64,000 nucleotides of DNA, from NCBI GenBank assembly GCA_024138025.1, contig JAMXBD010000573.1, forward strand, positions 62,001-126,000. The letters are read 5' to 3'. This document shows positions 1-10,750 of this stretch, one piece after another (the stretch's first letter is position 1; each line of letters starts with the position of its first letter). The position numbers and the translations under genes are program-made. The notes under the pieces were generated by a model. It searched no databases. It was not told the origin of the DNA and saw only the letters and a program-made list of their open reading frames with translations. Source of the DNA: Combretum micranthum. Its lineage: Eukaryota; Streptophyta; Magnoliopsida; Myrtales; Combretaceae.

Positions 1-309
1 TGTTTGGTTTTTTTTTTTTTTTTTAATCCTAACCATTTTTGTTGTTGAACTTCTTAAGACTTTTGGTTTTTATTTGGAAATAAATTACCTCATAAGTTTC
101 ACACTGTCATCAAATAACACTTTCATATATTCTTTCTTTAATAAAGTCTTAAACTATTTTTATCCAAAATTCATTATTGAAAAAAAAAAAATCGAAGTAG
201 TGATGTATGCTGAACTATTAACCTAAAATAATAATGATTGGGTTAATTATGGTGCTAATAAAGGAGTTGAAGAGTGATAATCCGGTCATTAAATTATTAA
301 AGTTAGAAT
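1..309. other. AT-rich intergenic DNA
   Basis: No open reading frame, RNA gene or repeat boundary is recognised here. The last nine bases (301-309, AGTTAGAAT) are the left target-site copy of the Mutator-like element that follows. Confidence 0.6.
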
Positions 310-640
310 GGCTTAATTTCATTTACAGTATTCTAACTTTTTTCATGTTATCACAAAAATATATCTAAACAAAATTTTCTTTAAAATATCTAAACTTTTT
401 AAATCATTTACCCATGGTATTTTTTATTGGGATCTAGCCAAAAGTCTAGCAATTTGCTAACATGGCGGAGAATCAATATTAGAAAAGTGACTTTTCTCTT
501 CCAAGTTCCACGTCAACATATTTGTTTATTTTTTACTTTCCCTCTATCTCCTCACTCTCTCTCTTAATTGCACACAAACTCTCTCTCTTCCTTATTCTTC
601 TTCTTCTTCTTCTTCTTCACAACCCCATAGAAAAAACAAA
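310..640 (+). repeat. Left TIR of Mutator-like element
   Basis: Left arm of the inverted repeat, pairing with 2395-2737. It ends in a CT-rich tract and a (TTC)n microsatellite at about 595-620, mirrored by a (GAA)n tract at 2403-2440 in the other arm. Confidence 0.75.
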
Positions 641-1427
641 TCACCAAATTCTCCAACCCATTCAACGTATACTGACTTGAACACAAACACGAAAATTTCA
701 TCTAAAATTCAATCAAATTCAAATTGCCATAGCACAATCATTCTCTCCCCTAGCTGTCTTCCTATCCATACCATTCCTCAAAATCCCAACACTAACATCA
801 TCACACAAAGCCCAATGCAACATATCCCTCCATAGCCAAGCCCCAGCTTCTAACTTAACCCTAACCAATAACTTCACTTGCAATCTAACCTCACCTCAAC
901 TCCTCTAACTACTCAAATCCCTCGTTGCTTAAGCCTCCGAATATAATTTCACCGCTACATAACTTGTTCTTACCATGGTCTCATCCTTCGTCCCTTGTTA
1001 GAATAACAAAATCGTCGTGATCACTAACTCCTTAGCAGCATGGAACTTGATGCTGCGTATAACGTAAAGTAAATATCACAATTCTGTTGATTCTTAGAAT
1101 ACTTAGAATGTAATCTTTTACTTGTCTGTTGGTATAAAATTTGTTCTCCATCTTTGACGGACAAGCATGTCCTTCAAAGCTCTGATCTAAATTATCACGT
1201 TCATAGATGTTGTCTACACATCGTTTATTGGTTTGTCTACGAAGCGCATAATCTTACAGAGAACGCAACTCTAATACCAACTGATGTAGTAAGATAAAAG
1301 GTTTTATTGCAAGACGTTGTACATGATATTTACTTCATTTTATACGCTATCATCAGTTTTGTGTCAGAGTTGCATTCACTCTTGGAGTGTCATAGCATAA
1401 CATGGGCAGATTAATCAACGATGTGTA

Positions 1428-1830
1428 GTGGATGAGATCTTTCATCATGATGATGTGGTTTGGAGAATCGAAAAAATGATCAATGAGCGGCTAGATGTTA
1501 ATTTAGAATGTCAATTGGATTTGGTTATGGATCTATTGATTGAGAGGATGAGTGCGCTGATGGGGCACCAAAGGAACATTAACCTAATTTTTGAGACAAA
1601 AGTGGAAATTCCTAAATTTCATTTTTATGAAAACCTAGTTTTTAAGGATGAAGAGGAAAAAGATGAAGTTATTTTTTAGGCTGATGGAGAACCAATATTT
1701 GATACTTATATTAAAGAAGAGGATGATATTTTTTAGATTGATTGTGAACCATTCTTTGATGCTTATGTTGATGAAGAGGATAAATTCTTTTAAACTGTTA
1801 GTGATGATGAGCCAATCTTTTATATACTAA
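1428..1830 (+). pseudogene. Gag-like retroelement remnant with 57-bp tandem units
   Basis: A first open stretch (1428-1679, 83 codons) begins MDEIF and contains KVEIPKFH, resembling the KVEIPEFxG motif in Ty3/gypsy Gag proteins; this is recognition by eye. It is followed by two complete and one partial copy of a roughly 57-bp unit (about 1676-1820) encoding acidic EPxFDxYxxEED-like segments, with stops between units. Upstream, 1265-1290 and 1350-1376 are inverted copies of a sequence resembling a tRNA-Met primer binding site. It is most likely debris of an LTR element inside the Mutator-like element, not a working gene. Confidence 0.45.
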
Positions 1831-2394
1831 TTTTTTATATGAATTATGTTGAATAGGAGTATATGACTGAAGATGATTGGCTGAAGAATAGCATTCAGTG
1901 TATTTGCACCATTTTGGGAAGAAGAAAATATGTTCGAAGAGTGTGCAAGAAGAGACTGGCAACTTTAAACCAGTGATAAAACGTTTTTTATCTCGTTACA
2001 TCAAAACTAGATGCGAAAGTTTCCAACTAGGATTCAGGAGGAGGTATTAGAGATAGAGAGAGAGAGAAGACATGGAACACAGGAATGTTAGGGTAAAGGA
2101 TAAGCCAAATGATGAAGAAGACATAATTGGTGATGATGAAGAAGGAGATAATGGCAAGGAGGAAGAGGTGAAGGAAGGTGGTGTGTTAGGAGTCTGGATT
2201 GGAGACGTAGTAGTAGTCGGAGGTTGGTGATGGTGCGGCATAAGGGGAGGCGATATTAGAGGAAAAGTAGGGCTAGTGGCATTGGATTGTAGAGTTGCAT
2301 TCAACTTGAATAGTTTACTCATTTCCACGACCACACCGCCTTTGCCTCTAACATCAACCACCACAACTTGCACAGTTTACTCATTTTTTATTTG

Positions 2395-2409
2395 GGTAGT
2401 GTTGAGAAG

Positions 2410-2440
<31 letters not shown>

Positions 2441-2737
2441 GGATGAGAGAGAGAGAGAGAGATGGTATGTAGTAGAGAGAGAGGGAAGAGTGAGAGTGAA
2501 CAAAGGGAAAAAACAAAGAAAATAAATAAATATGCTGACGTAGAAGAGAAAAATTAATTTTTTAATATAGATTCCTTGTCATATTAGCATATCATCGGAC
2601 TTTTGATTGGATTTCGGCCAAAAGTACCATAAGTGAAATATTTAAAATGTTTAAGTATTTTCTTGTGAGAAAATTTTGTTTAGACATATTTTTGTTATAG
2701 TAAAAGAAGTTTAAGTACCGCTAATGAAATTAACCTA
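2395..2737 (-). repeat. Right TIR of Mutator-like element
   Basis: Reverse-complement partner of the left arm. It includes the (GAA)n microsatellite at 2403-2440 and a (GA)n tract at about 2443-2463. Confidence 0.75.
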
Positions 2738-3372
2738 AGTTGGAATAGTGGGTTCAATTTTTTCTATCTATTATTATTAATAAAATACTGAGTTATTCGT
2801 GTCAAATATTTCATATCTATGTTGTTACAGTTATCATTAAATTTTATCTTTACCTTTTATCTTCATATTTTACAAACAGTTAACAGTTTCACTCCTTATC
2901 TCCCGTCTCAAAGTTTTTTTACTCTCAAAGTTTCTGCCTTTTTTCAGTTTTGATCGTGTTAAGATAAGTTCAAACTTTTAACCTCTCTCTAGCCACTCTC
3001 TCTAAATTCTCTATCACTTGCAGATAGAACCATCCTCTACAACCACCACATCCACCATAAGAATGCCGCCTTGCCACTTTCACCATCTTCTATCACCATC
3101 CATACCCAACTTCAACATCAAGCCATCCATGCAAATCTACCAAACAAAGCCGAGCAACTGTAGAACCAAATCTTCGCTAAGGAATCGTGTCCAAATTAAC
3201 ATGCACAATCATCAAAGACCCATCCGCTATATCATATTTACTAAATTGTTCTGTGTCAGTGTTTCCACTTTTTATGCATTTTGATCATTAATCTCTTCCT
3301 GTAGTGTTGCCGCTTTGATACTCCGACCGAGAGGTAATCATTGATTTTCTACAAATTTTGATTTATTGCAAA

Positions 3373-3722
3373 GTTCTCTATCTTTGCTTTCTCCTCTTTT
3401 TGTTGCTTCAGAAAAGGTAAGTACTCATATGTGAGTGTTTTTTATCTTTTATTTGTTTTTTTTTTTTTTTTGTTAAAAATCAATCTTCCTCTTTTTTTTT
3501 TTTAAATTTCCTCCTAGAAAAATTAATTTTTTTCCTATTAATATACCTCGCAATTGCTTTGTTTAGGTTGCCAATGCCTTCACCATGATGATGCTGATTG
3601 AAGTAAGCGAAAGTAATTGGAAAACGAAGGGGAATTCAATGGTATAGAAGTTTGATTTTGGTTTTACTTCCGTGCATACGTATGTCTTACGACTGATTGG
3701 TTCGATTTTTTTTTTTTTTACT
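3373..3722 (+). repeat. Direct duplication, copy 1
   Basis: About 350 bp recurs at about 4099-4474 in the same orientation with moderate divergence. Shared landmarks include TTCCTCCTAGAAA, ACCTCGCAATTGCTTTG, GAAAGTAATTGGAAAAC and GGTATAGAAG/TGTATAGAAG. Boundaries are approximate because of T-runs. No coding function is seen. Confidence 0.7.
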
Positions 3723-4098
3723 CATTAGAAACTTGGCAAATGAGATTAATTTTGTTCATTGTTACAATTTTAAAAAAAATGTTATAAATTTTTTGTACAA
3801 ACTCATATTTGTCTTAAAACGTATATATTGAAGTTTATTTAATAATAAAATTTTCTTTTTGATTAATAATATTAGAAAAACAAATAGATTGATTTTTTTC
3901 AGGTTGGTCCATATTTACAATTTAAAAAAATGTTATAAATATTATGTTTCATTGTATACTATTACTTTTTATACTCCTTTTCATCAGATCTATATGGGTT
4001 CTCTAACATTTGTACTTTTCTTCTTCGTTTCTTTTTTTTTTTAATTCCGTGTCTTTTTCTTGTCTTATCTTTGTACCATTTTCAGTTTTCATTTTTTC

Positions 4099-4474
4099 TC
4101 TTCTCTATCATTTTTTCTTCTCTTTTTGTCGCTTCAAAAAAAGGTAAATACTCATGCATGTAAATGCTCTCCTCTGTTTCTTCTTGATCATTATAATCCT
4201 ATGTGAGTTTTTTTTTCCCTATTTTATCTGTTTTTTGTTATTAAAATCAATCTTCCTTTTAAAAAAAATTCCTCCTAGAAAGATTAATTTTATTCCTCTT
4301 AATGTACCTCGCAATTGCTTTGTTTAGGTTGTTGATGCCTTGACCGGGATGATATTGATTGAAGTAAGGGAAAGTAATTGGAAAACAATGGGGAATCAAT
4401 TTGTATAGAAGTTTGATTTTTGGTTTTGCTTCTCTGCACATGCACGTCTTTACAACTAATTGGTTCAATTTTTT
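4099..4474 (+). repeat. Direct duplication, copy 2
   Basis: Second copy of the 3373-3722 sequence, starting about 730 bp downstream of the first, with small insertions near 4160-4200. No ends or target-site copies were identified, so the mechanism (tandem duplication or transposition) is open. Confidence 0.7.
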
Positions 4475-5332
4475 TTTTTTCTATAGAAAAAGCAAGACCC
4501 ATTCATCTATGTTGCGTGAATTTTGTGTGTAGTTTGGAATTAATAATTGGTGTAGCTATAATTTCATGGGACACAAAATTAATTTTTATTTTTTAATTTC
4601 ATTTATACGCGTGCATCGATCTCTAGAAATTGAATTGGTTTGTCTTTTTCAATTTGTCCTTTTCTTAAGACATAGAAGTATAAGTCTCGAGATCTTTAAT
4701 GTTTCTTTGCATTCACATCTTGCTTTCTTATGCGGAAAATCATTCCTAATTACAAACATTCGATGTATCCATAATTCAAGCAAAATGTCTACCTTTATTA
4801 ATTTTATATTTTTATTTGCGTGTGCATCGACCGCTAGTATATAATATATCTATATATACTAACTTTTCACCCATTTGTGTGCATGTCTCTTTGCTGTTAT
4901 TATTAGTTATCTATATCTATAATATACATGTATTCATCCATGCAATGCAAATCAAAAGCAAACAGATTATGACTTTATTTATTTTTGTTATGATTTTTTT
5001 TTGTCATTGTATCTTTTAATTTGTTTGTACTATACTTAATGAGTTTTACAATTTATTCAATATATAAAATATGCAAAGAATTACTTTTGGTGTTTAATTA
5101 ATACCCTTTTCAATTGTGATATAAAACATTTGAAGTGAAACTATATGAAAAAAAATTCTAATTATCATGAATTTACTTCTTTGAGTATTAGAATAACATA
5201 ATGTTGAGATCAAAGCCAAGTAAATAAACAAACAAAGATGGGTATGATATTCATTATTGTACTCACTTAAACCCTAACAAAAACTCAATCAAACTTCCTA
5301 CAATACTAACAAACTCAAACAAAACTACACTC

Positions 5333-5998
5333 CTACAATACGCAATAAAATTGAAACCGACACATAGGACATGAATTTTTGTGTTCTAACCAGTGGAGAA
5401 TACATTCTTTATGAAATATGTGATCACATTGCGTTTTTATTAACTCCATCCCGGTGCGAAACTCGTCCAAACAAACAGAGCAGTTATCATCGAGATCGGC
5501 ACACTCTAGATCATCATTAGAACCAACCTTAAAAGCCGCTTCGCTCAGCCTTTGTCGTATGGATTCCGACGCTGGGAGATCAGTCGTATAAACAACGTTT
5601 TCAGTGTGAATTCTCAGGTCTGCTTCGACAATTATATTACACATGCGATTGTGTTCTTCAGCGATCTGAAGAATTCTCCTGATCACAACTTCTGCTAACC
5701 TCTCCCGGTGCATGGTTTCAACATCAACATTTATACCTGTAAGCACTTCATCGACATGTTCCCTGAGCACGGAAGGGGGTTCGTCGAGGATGGAGACTTG
5801 CAGGACTTTGGTCTTTCTTGTCTTTATGACTTCGTAGTCTTGGAAATTGATGAGAGCGCCGGAGGACGTGTCGCGAAACCTTTCACGATGAGTTCTACGA
5901 ACAACGAGTGTGTAAACGATAAAGGGAGGGAGAGGAGAGGAAGAAGTACGGCGAGTCGCGTTGCCTTTTACATTGAAAGTGAATAATGCTAATGCCAT
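5333..5998 (-). CDS. RING-H2 finger protein, probable E3 ubiquitin ligase (paralog 1)
   Basis: Single-exon gene of 221 codons. The C-terminal 49 residues contain a RING-H2 finger: CSVC, then C-D-H, I-F-H, K-E-C, and finally CPMC, i.e. the C3H2C3 zinc ligands. RING-H2 proteins bind an E2 enzyme and transfer ubiquitin to targets; the substrate is unknown. The N-terminal two thirds match no domain I recognise but are shared with the paralog at 26376-27023 (FQDYxVxxTRKTKV and SxxxRQRLxExAFxVGS). An in-frame ATG at 6130 would add 44 hydrophobic residues. The start at 5998 is preferred because the paralogs align from there and because a TATA-like box (6109-6117) and CT-rich leader lie between the two ATGs. 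No membrane segment is obvious. Expression cannot be judged. Confidence 0.85.
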   Translation of the reverse strand: MALALFTFNVKGNATRRTSSSPLPPFIVYTLVVRRTHRERFRDTSSGALINFQDYEVIKTRKTKVLQVSILDEPPSVLREHVDEVLTGINVDVETMHRERLAEVVIRRILQIAEEHNRMCNIIVEADLRIHTENVVYTTDLPASESIRQRLSEAAFKVGSNDDLECADLDDNCSVCLDEFRTGMELIKTQCDHIFHKECILHWLEHKNSCPMCRFQFYCVL

Positions 5999-6108
5999 AA
6001 TGGTAAGTTTTTGTGATTTGAAGCTGAGAAAATTAAAGCAAGAATGTAAAAAATCGTAGGTAGTAACAAGATAAAGGAATAGGAGAGAGGAAGAAGAGCA
6101 GATAAGGG

Positions 6109-6117
6109 TATATATAA
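6109..6117 (-). promoter_or_regulatory. TATA-like box of RING-H2 gene 1
   Basis: On the minus strand TATATATA followed by CCC lies about 110 bases before the ATG at 5998. A pyrimidine-rich leader (about 6060-6095) follows it, as in many plant 5' UTRs. A second TA-rich tract lies at 6146-6158. Confidence 0.4.
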
Positions 6118-6130
6118 TAAATTTTATCAT

Positions 6131-8593
6131 ATAATTCGAAAAGATTTATATATATATTACACACAAATACATACATATATTTAAAATTTATCAGTATTTG
6201 TATCTTATATTCATGTTTATCTATATAATGTTAGCGTGTGTAATATTAGGATAAATCTTTTATCTGGATAAGGCCAATATTTCATTCTCTGAAAATCTTT
6301 TATGTAAAGAAGTTGGTTAAAAAAAAAAAAAAAAAAAAAAATGTTTTCTTAGGTAAGTCTAATTTTGATGCAAAAAGATTTTACAATAATACAATGTGTC
6401 TTCCTTTGCACGTCTGAGCCTCGTACGAGGATATAATCCTAGCGGATTGTTTTGCTTATTTGGCTGTCGGTGGCAGTATGAAATATCATAAGAAGTTAGG
6501 CTTTGGTTCGTTAGATAATACCATGGATAAATACTGTATGTTTGTTTTATTAAAAATCATCACATATATCAAATCTGTTGAAAGAAAAATTGACTCAAAT
6601 CTTGTTAATTATGGTTTATTATTTACTTTGATATATATTTACGTTTTACGCTTGATTTATTAACAATGTGTGCCCTAATTAAATATTTTATTTATCATGT
6701 TGTGATATTGTTGAATGTTCGAGAAAAATTCTATTTCTTTTTTCCTTTTGACTAAAGCTATCTTGTCATATACTGGCAAAATTACGCACGATTGAAATGT
6801 TTACTCGAAAAATTGAAATAATGTAATACGCTAAGAATATCATTGCATCAGCATAATGAGTGAAAAATCAAAAAACAAAAGAGAAAAAAACAAAAAGAGT
6901 AGGCTTTAATGGGGATAGGACAATTATTTGTGAAAAAAATCTTTTATTAGTTGTTTATTTCAAAGGTCTTCTTTACCATTCTAGGCCTACTTCATATACA
7001 GAACTAAAAGTGAAGCAAATTTGTAAAGGTAAATATAGTCTTTTCCATAATATTCTAGATATTAAAATGGGTACAAGGTCTATTAAGTAAAATCAAAAGT
7101 AAATGAAAATTATGAAGGTCAAGACAATAAAAAATCTCTTCTACTCCAATCTTATAGATATAAAATATAACTAGATAAAATCTAACACTATGTAAAGTTT
7201 TTTTTTATGGTATATATAATGTCAAAGAAGAACCAGATTTATTTAACGGATAATTATAATTAGGGATAATGTTACAAATAGAACTTGAACTTTATTAAAA
7301 TATACAATTAAGTATCTAAATTTATCAACTTTAAATTTTAATACTGAATTTATCTATTTTAAACTTCAAGTACCATTTGTGACATTACTCTTATAATTAA
7401 CATTTTAATAAAATGTGTTGATAGATATGGTATATCTTAATTTAATGTGAATATTCGGTACCAAGGTCAAACATGTCAATCCTAAGCTTTCCAGAGCAAC
7501 ACATAAACCCATCACTCCCAGCCTTAACTCCTTTTCACTATAGATTTAATCAATTGCATATTATAAATAAAAGGTTTTGTTGACGAACTAGCAATGTAGG
7601 ACAATAGCAACATCCTCCTTCATATGAGATTGAACCTGAACTGATTGCCACTCAAATCAAATTATAGATTATATGTTATGATAATCAAAGGTTAGTAACT
7701 ATCGGAGCTTTAATGACATATCATCATTCATGGGGTCATGAATATGATGTTATATCACCTTTCAAAGATTCGTTCACACTTGCACAGCATCGGTGGTGTT
7801 ATTACATTCATCAGAGAACAAGGGATCGTTGTCCCGGCATCGTAGTCCTTCAAACTCATCTTCTTGGTGAGTTTATTACATTGATTGAAAACAGTTGGGA
7901 AATAAGCAAATTCATTTGGTGTAACTCGTCTCCTACATAATAAGTGATTAAGAAATACTACTCATTGTAGTATTAGACAAATACGAGGTATATATTATTA
8001 TGAGCCTTCCTCAACAATTGAGAAAATTATTAATGATTATTGAAATTAAGAATATCGACAATTAATATTACGTTCATGAACTCTTTTATATAAAGTCTAT
8101 AATCAATCTCATCAAAAAGGAAATGGAGATAAAGACTTGTTGGCTGTAAGGATGGCAAGGAGTACAAAGAGCTCAAGGAACGAGGATAATGCACGAGAAA
8201 TCAAGAGTTAATGAATACATGTTTGATGTTTTGGCTCCGATAAGGATGTTGGATTTTTCTGTTTTCCTATCCTAGAAATAGATCATGAAGACATGGGAAC
8301 CATTCTAAGTGGAAGAGTTGAAAAAAGCATGCTAATTTATCATTGTTGAGACAATACTATTAATTTTGGTGTGATGTGCTTAGGTAATATGATTCGTTTT
8401 GTAATAGATATTTACTTGGTCATATGTCATTGTTAGGTACTTTATAGCAAATTAGCAATTACAAAAAGAATGATAATGACATTCATTATTAACTCTGGAA
8501 ATAGATGTTGAAATGATAATGACATTCATTATTAATTTGGCCAAAAAGAATTTAATGTTCAAATCTCCATACACATGTAATTTGTAAACTACC
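6131..8593. other. Intergenic DNA
   Basis: AT-rich spacer with a 23-base A-run (6319-6341). Short open stretches at 6860-7090 and 7713-7940 show no recognisable protein. The only defined element is the MITE at 7263-7390. Confidence 0.6.
7263..7390. mobile_element. 128-bp Mutator-type MITE
   Basis: The element folds back almost completely. The left arm reads GGGATAATGTTACAAATAG and the right arm, reversed and complemented, GAGTAATGTCACAAATGG, and similarity continues for about 40 bases per arm. It is flanked by perfect 9-bp direct copies of TTATAATTA at 7254-7262 and 7391-7399. A 9-bp TSD with a short foldback fits a Mutator-derived MITE. The flank is AT-only, so a chance match is somewhat easier than usual. 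Confidence 0.7.
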
Positions 8594-8596
8594 TCA

Positions 8597-8830
8597 CACT
8601 ACTAGAAAAATGAATTTAGTCAACACTATACATAGCAACGGTTTGATAACCCTTGCCATAATTTTAATATGTAACGGTTAATGCAACGGTTATAAAATTA
8701 TTACATAATTATTTATCTTAAGCAACGGTTCAATAAAAAAGTGTTACCTTAGACAATTTAGGCAAAGGTTATATTACAACCGTTGCCACTTTTAAATGTA
8801 AGGCAACAATAATAAACCATTGCCTTTTTC
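8597..8830. repeat. Left CACTA terminus and subterminal repeats
   Basis: The CACTACTA terminal repeat is followed by about six copies of GCAACGGTT or its complement and close variants in both orientations (for example 8634 onward and around 8782). In En/Spm such motifs bind TNPA and bring the ends together; that role is inferred here. Confidence 0.8.
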
Positions 8831-8849
8831 ACTTTAAAACCAGCGCGCA

Positions 8850-9522
8850 AATAGATAGAGGGAAAAAAAAAAGCAGGTAGAAAGAGGGCTTAATTTCCAT
8901 CAACAATTGCGTCTCTGCCGATTTACCCCCCTCTCTCTCTCTGTTGCTCTTCTCCACTAGATGCCTCCTCTCCAATCATCCCCCGTAACTCTCTCTTCGA
9001 ATATAAACCCTAATTCTCTCGCTCTCTCTCCCCTTCTCTTTTCAAAACTCTTTCTCCCATTCTCCGAAGTTCGATCTTCCCATCACTTCTGCCATTTTTC
9101 GTTATTGAATTTAGGGTTTGATGGTTTACGTTACATATTAATATATTTTTTTTCCTGTTTTTATCTGATTTGGTTTATGTCTGCTGGCTGGGGTTTGATT
9201 GATATTGCTTTATATGATCTGTTTGTTTTTTACTTTAAATTAAAACCCTCAGATTTTGTTTGTTTTTGTGAAAATTGGGTTCATTTTGTTCGGTCGAGTA
9301 GCATTGTGTTCAATTCGTCTGGGGCTTTGTTAGATTGATGTAAAGAATTGATCTTTGCGAATCAGAATGTTGGCATTGATCTTCCACATTTCATTTTTTT
9401 TTTTCCATTTAACAGATCTTTTCTTCATTCGATTCGCTTCCTCACAAACATAAGAAGAAGAAGGTGGTAGCTGAACCATTTTAACAAGAAGATAATAAGA
9501 TACTTCTTGGTTCCTCCTTAAG
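8850..9522 (+). promoter_or_regulatory. CACTA promoter and 5' leader region
   Basis: Right after the subterminal repeats comes a CT-rich stretch with (TC)n at about 8930-8942 and a telo-box-like AAACCCTAA near 9006, both frequent in plant 5' UTRs. A good donor (AAG|GTACTC at 9521-9522) could splice this leader to acceptors just before either transposon gene. A 125-codon open stretch beginning at 8961 has low-complexity, leader-like composition and resembles no known protein. Confidence 0.45.
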
Positions 9523-9887
9523 GTACTCTCTCTTAATCAATGCTTTAATTTTTAATCTTTGTGGTCTGTATGATTTTTCTTCAGTTTTCACGCAAATTGT
9601 TCGATAGAATGGCACTGAGAATTTTGCAATTTTGATAGACGAAGGAAACCTAATACATACCTTTTCATTCTTCTACTATGAACCTTTGAGTTGAGCTCTT
9701 TAAGGAATGGAGGCAGGGGAGATTGTGAGAATGCTCTTTCGAGTGAAGTGACTCAGGGAAGGTGAGACAAGCTATATCAAGTGATTGGCTTGGTGATTCA
9801 ACTTGCTATGTCAGGGATTATTCTCAGTTGACAGTCTTTGTGGAGAGTCAAACAGTGCTGGTCTTAGGTGGAGTGAGCCTATCCAGG

Positions 9888-10462
9888 CCTATCCAGCACA
9901 AAATACCTATGGGTATTGGTGATGGACGCTATTTGTGATTTTGGGTTAATGCGTGAGTTCGGATCTAGGTTGCATGAGTTTGAATATAGGTTTGTTGAGT
10001 TCGAATTTAGGTTTGTGAGTTTTAATTTGGGTTTGTGGAGTTCGAATATGGGTTTATGGAGTTCGAATCTCTATTTGTGAGTTTGAATTTGGGTTTGTGG
10101 AGTTCGAATTTAGGTTTATGAGTTCTACTCAGATCTGGAGAATGAGAGGGACTAGTAGCGTTTGGGAGAGCTAAAGGTGGTTGCATGGGCATCATGGATT
10201 TGGAGATTCTGGGTTCGGGTTGTTCTGAGTTCGTGGCGGGATGGAGGTTCATTTGGCTGGTAGCAGTAGAGGTTAACATGAAGGAGGTTATTCTGATATG
10301 ATTGTCTGGTGTTGTTCGAAGGTGGAGATAGAGATGGAGGCTATGTTGATGGTGTAGTTCGAAGGATGAAGATGGAGATGGAGTTTGTGCGAGACGAAGA
10401 TGGTTTGAAAGACAGGTAGATTTGGAGTGATCTGTCTAAGAAGGTATTTTGTGCTGGATAGG
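9888..10462. repeat. 575-bp segment bounded by a perfect 21-bp inverted repeat
   Basis: Bases 9888-9908 (CCTATCCAGC...) recur as an exact reverse complement at 10442-10462. Similarity stops immediately outside and inside the arms. No TSD is visible. The segment contains the minisatellite at 9952-10130. It may be a small element nested in the CACTA transposon or a product of local rearrangement. Confidence 0.6.
9952..10130 (+). repeat. Minisatellite with GAGTTCGAAT core
   Basis: About seven imperfect units of roughly 23-28 bp share the core GGTTTGTGGAGTTCGAAT. The open stretch on the opposite strand is a product of the repeat, not a gene. Confidence 0.7.
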
Positions 10463-10642
10463 AATGAATGAATCAAAATGGATGGTTGATTTTCCCTTTT
10501 TTTGCATGCATTTTGCTTCTAGTGTAATCACCTTATCCTTTCAAGATCTGACTAGAAATTCTTGTTTAGTAATAGCCAATATCTTTTTTTATATATATGT
10601 ACATAATCTCATGAGGTTCATTTCCCCTTTTCTGTTGTACAG

Positions 10643-10750
10643 TGGCCTGGGTTAGAGTCTCTCATCAAAGAGCTGCAACAAGTTAAAGGAGTTCAGATTG
10701 TATCTAAAGGTCGCTATTTCTTAAGCCTAGGACTGGCACCTACATTTCAG
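10643..10750 (+). other. Possible captured host exon
   Basis: Bases 10643-10750 are preceded by a pyrimidine-rich TTGTACAG acceptor and followed by a CAG|GTTTGT donor. The 108 bases are exactly 36 codons, open in one frame, and encode a normal-looking segment beginning WPGLESLIKEL and ending LSLGLAPTFQ. The sequence does not belong to the transposase genes. CACTA elements are known to pick up host gene pieces, so a captured exon is a reasonable guess. I do not recognise the parent protein. Confidence 0.4.

Larger units (their letters stand above)
310..2737. mobile_element. Non-autonomous Mutator-like element (long TIRs)
   Basis: About 330 bp at the left end (from 310) reappears as a diverged reverse complement at the right end (back from about 2735). 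Matching landmarks in both arms are a start GG(C)TTAATTTC, a TCTAAACAAAATTTTCT block, an AAAAGTC block, a (C/T)ACGTCA(A/G)CATATTT block and a CT/TTC-rich tract. The flanks carry AGTTAGAAT (301-309) and AGTTGGAAT (2738-2746), eight of nine bases identical, the TSD length typical of Mutator-like elements. The exact end base is uncertain by one or two bases. No transposase is present, so it would need a partner element. The interior holds degraded retrotransposon-like sequence. Confidence 0.75.
2747..5332. other. Intergenic DNA with an internal direct duplication
   Basis: No convincing coding sequence. The stretch 2880-4500 is rich in pyrimidine tracts and GT/AG-like sites and could be the leader of a lost gene, but no protein can be followed. 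Its main structure is the pair of direct repeats listed separately. The last 130 bases probably belong to the 3' UTR of the RING-H2 gene that follows on the minus strand. Confidence 0.5.

Noticed and set aside
2047..2373. 108-codon minus-strand open stretch with Thr/Pro/Ser-rich product
   Set aside because: Low-complexity composition lying in the interior and right arm of the Mutator-like element; no recognisable protein.
6001..6130. Upstream in-frame ATG extending RING-H2 gene 1 by 44 residues
   Set aside because: The paralog lacks the extension, and a TATA-like box with a leader lies between the two ATGs.
8961..9338. 125-codon open stretch near the CACTA left end
   Set aside because: Composition is that of a CT-rich leader followed by intron-like T-rich DNA; more likely 5' UTR than a protein.
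10022..10279. 85-codon minus-strand open stretch with repeated Asn/Pro/Ser motifs
   Set aside because: It is the reverse translation of the minisatellite.
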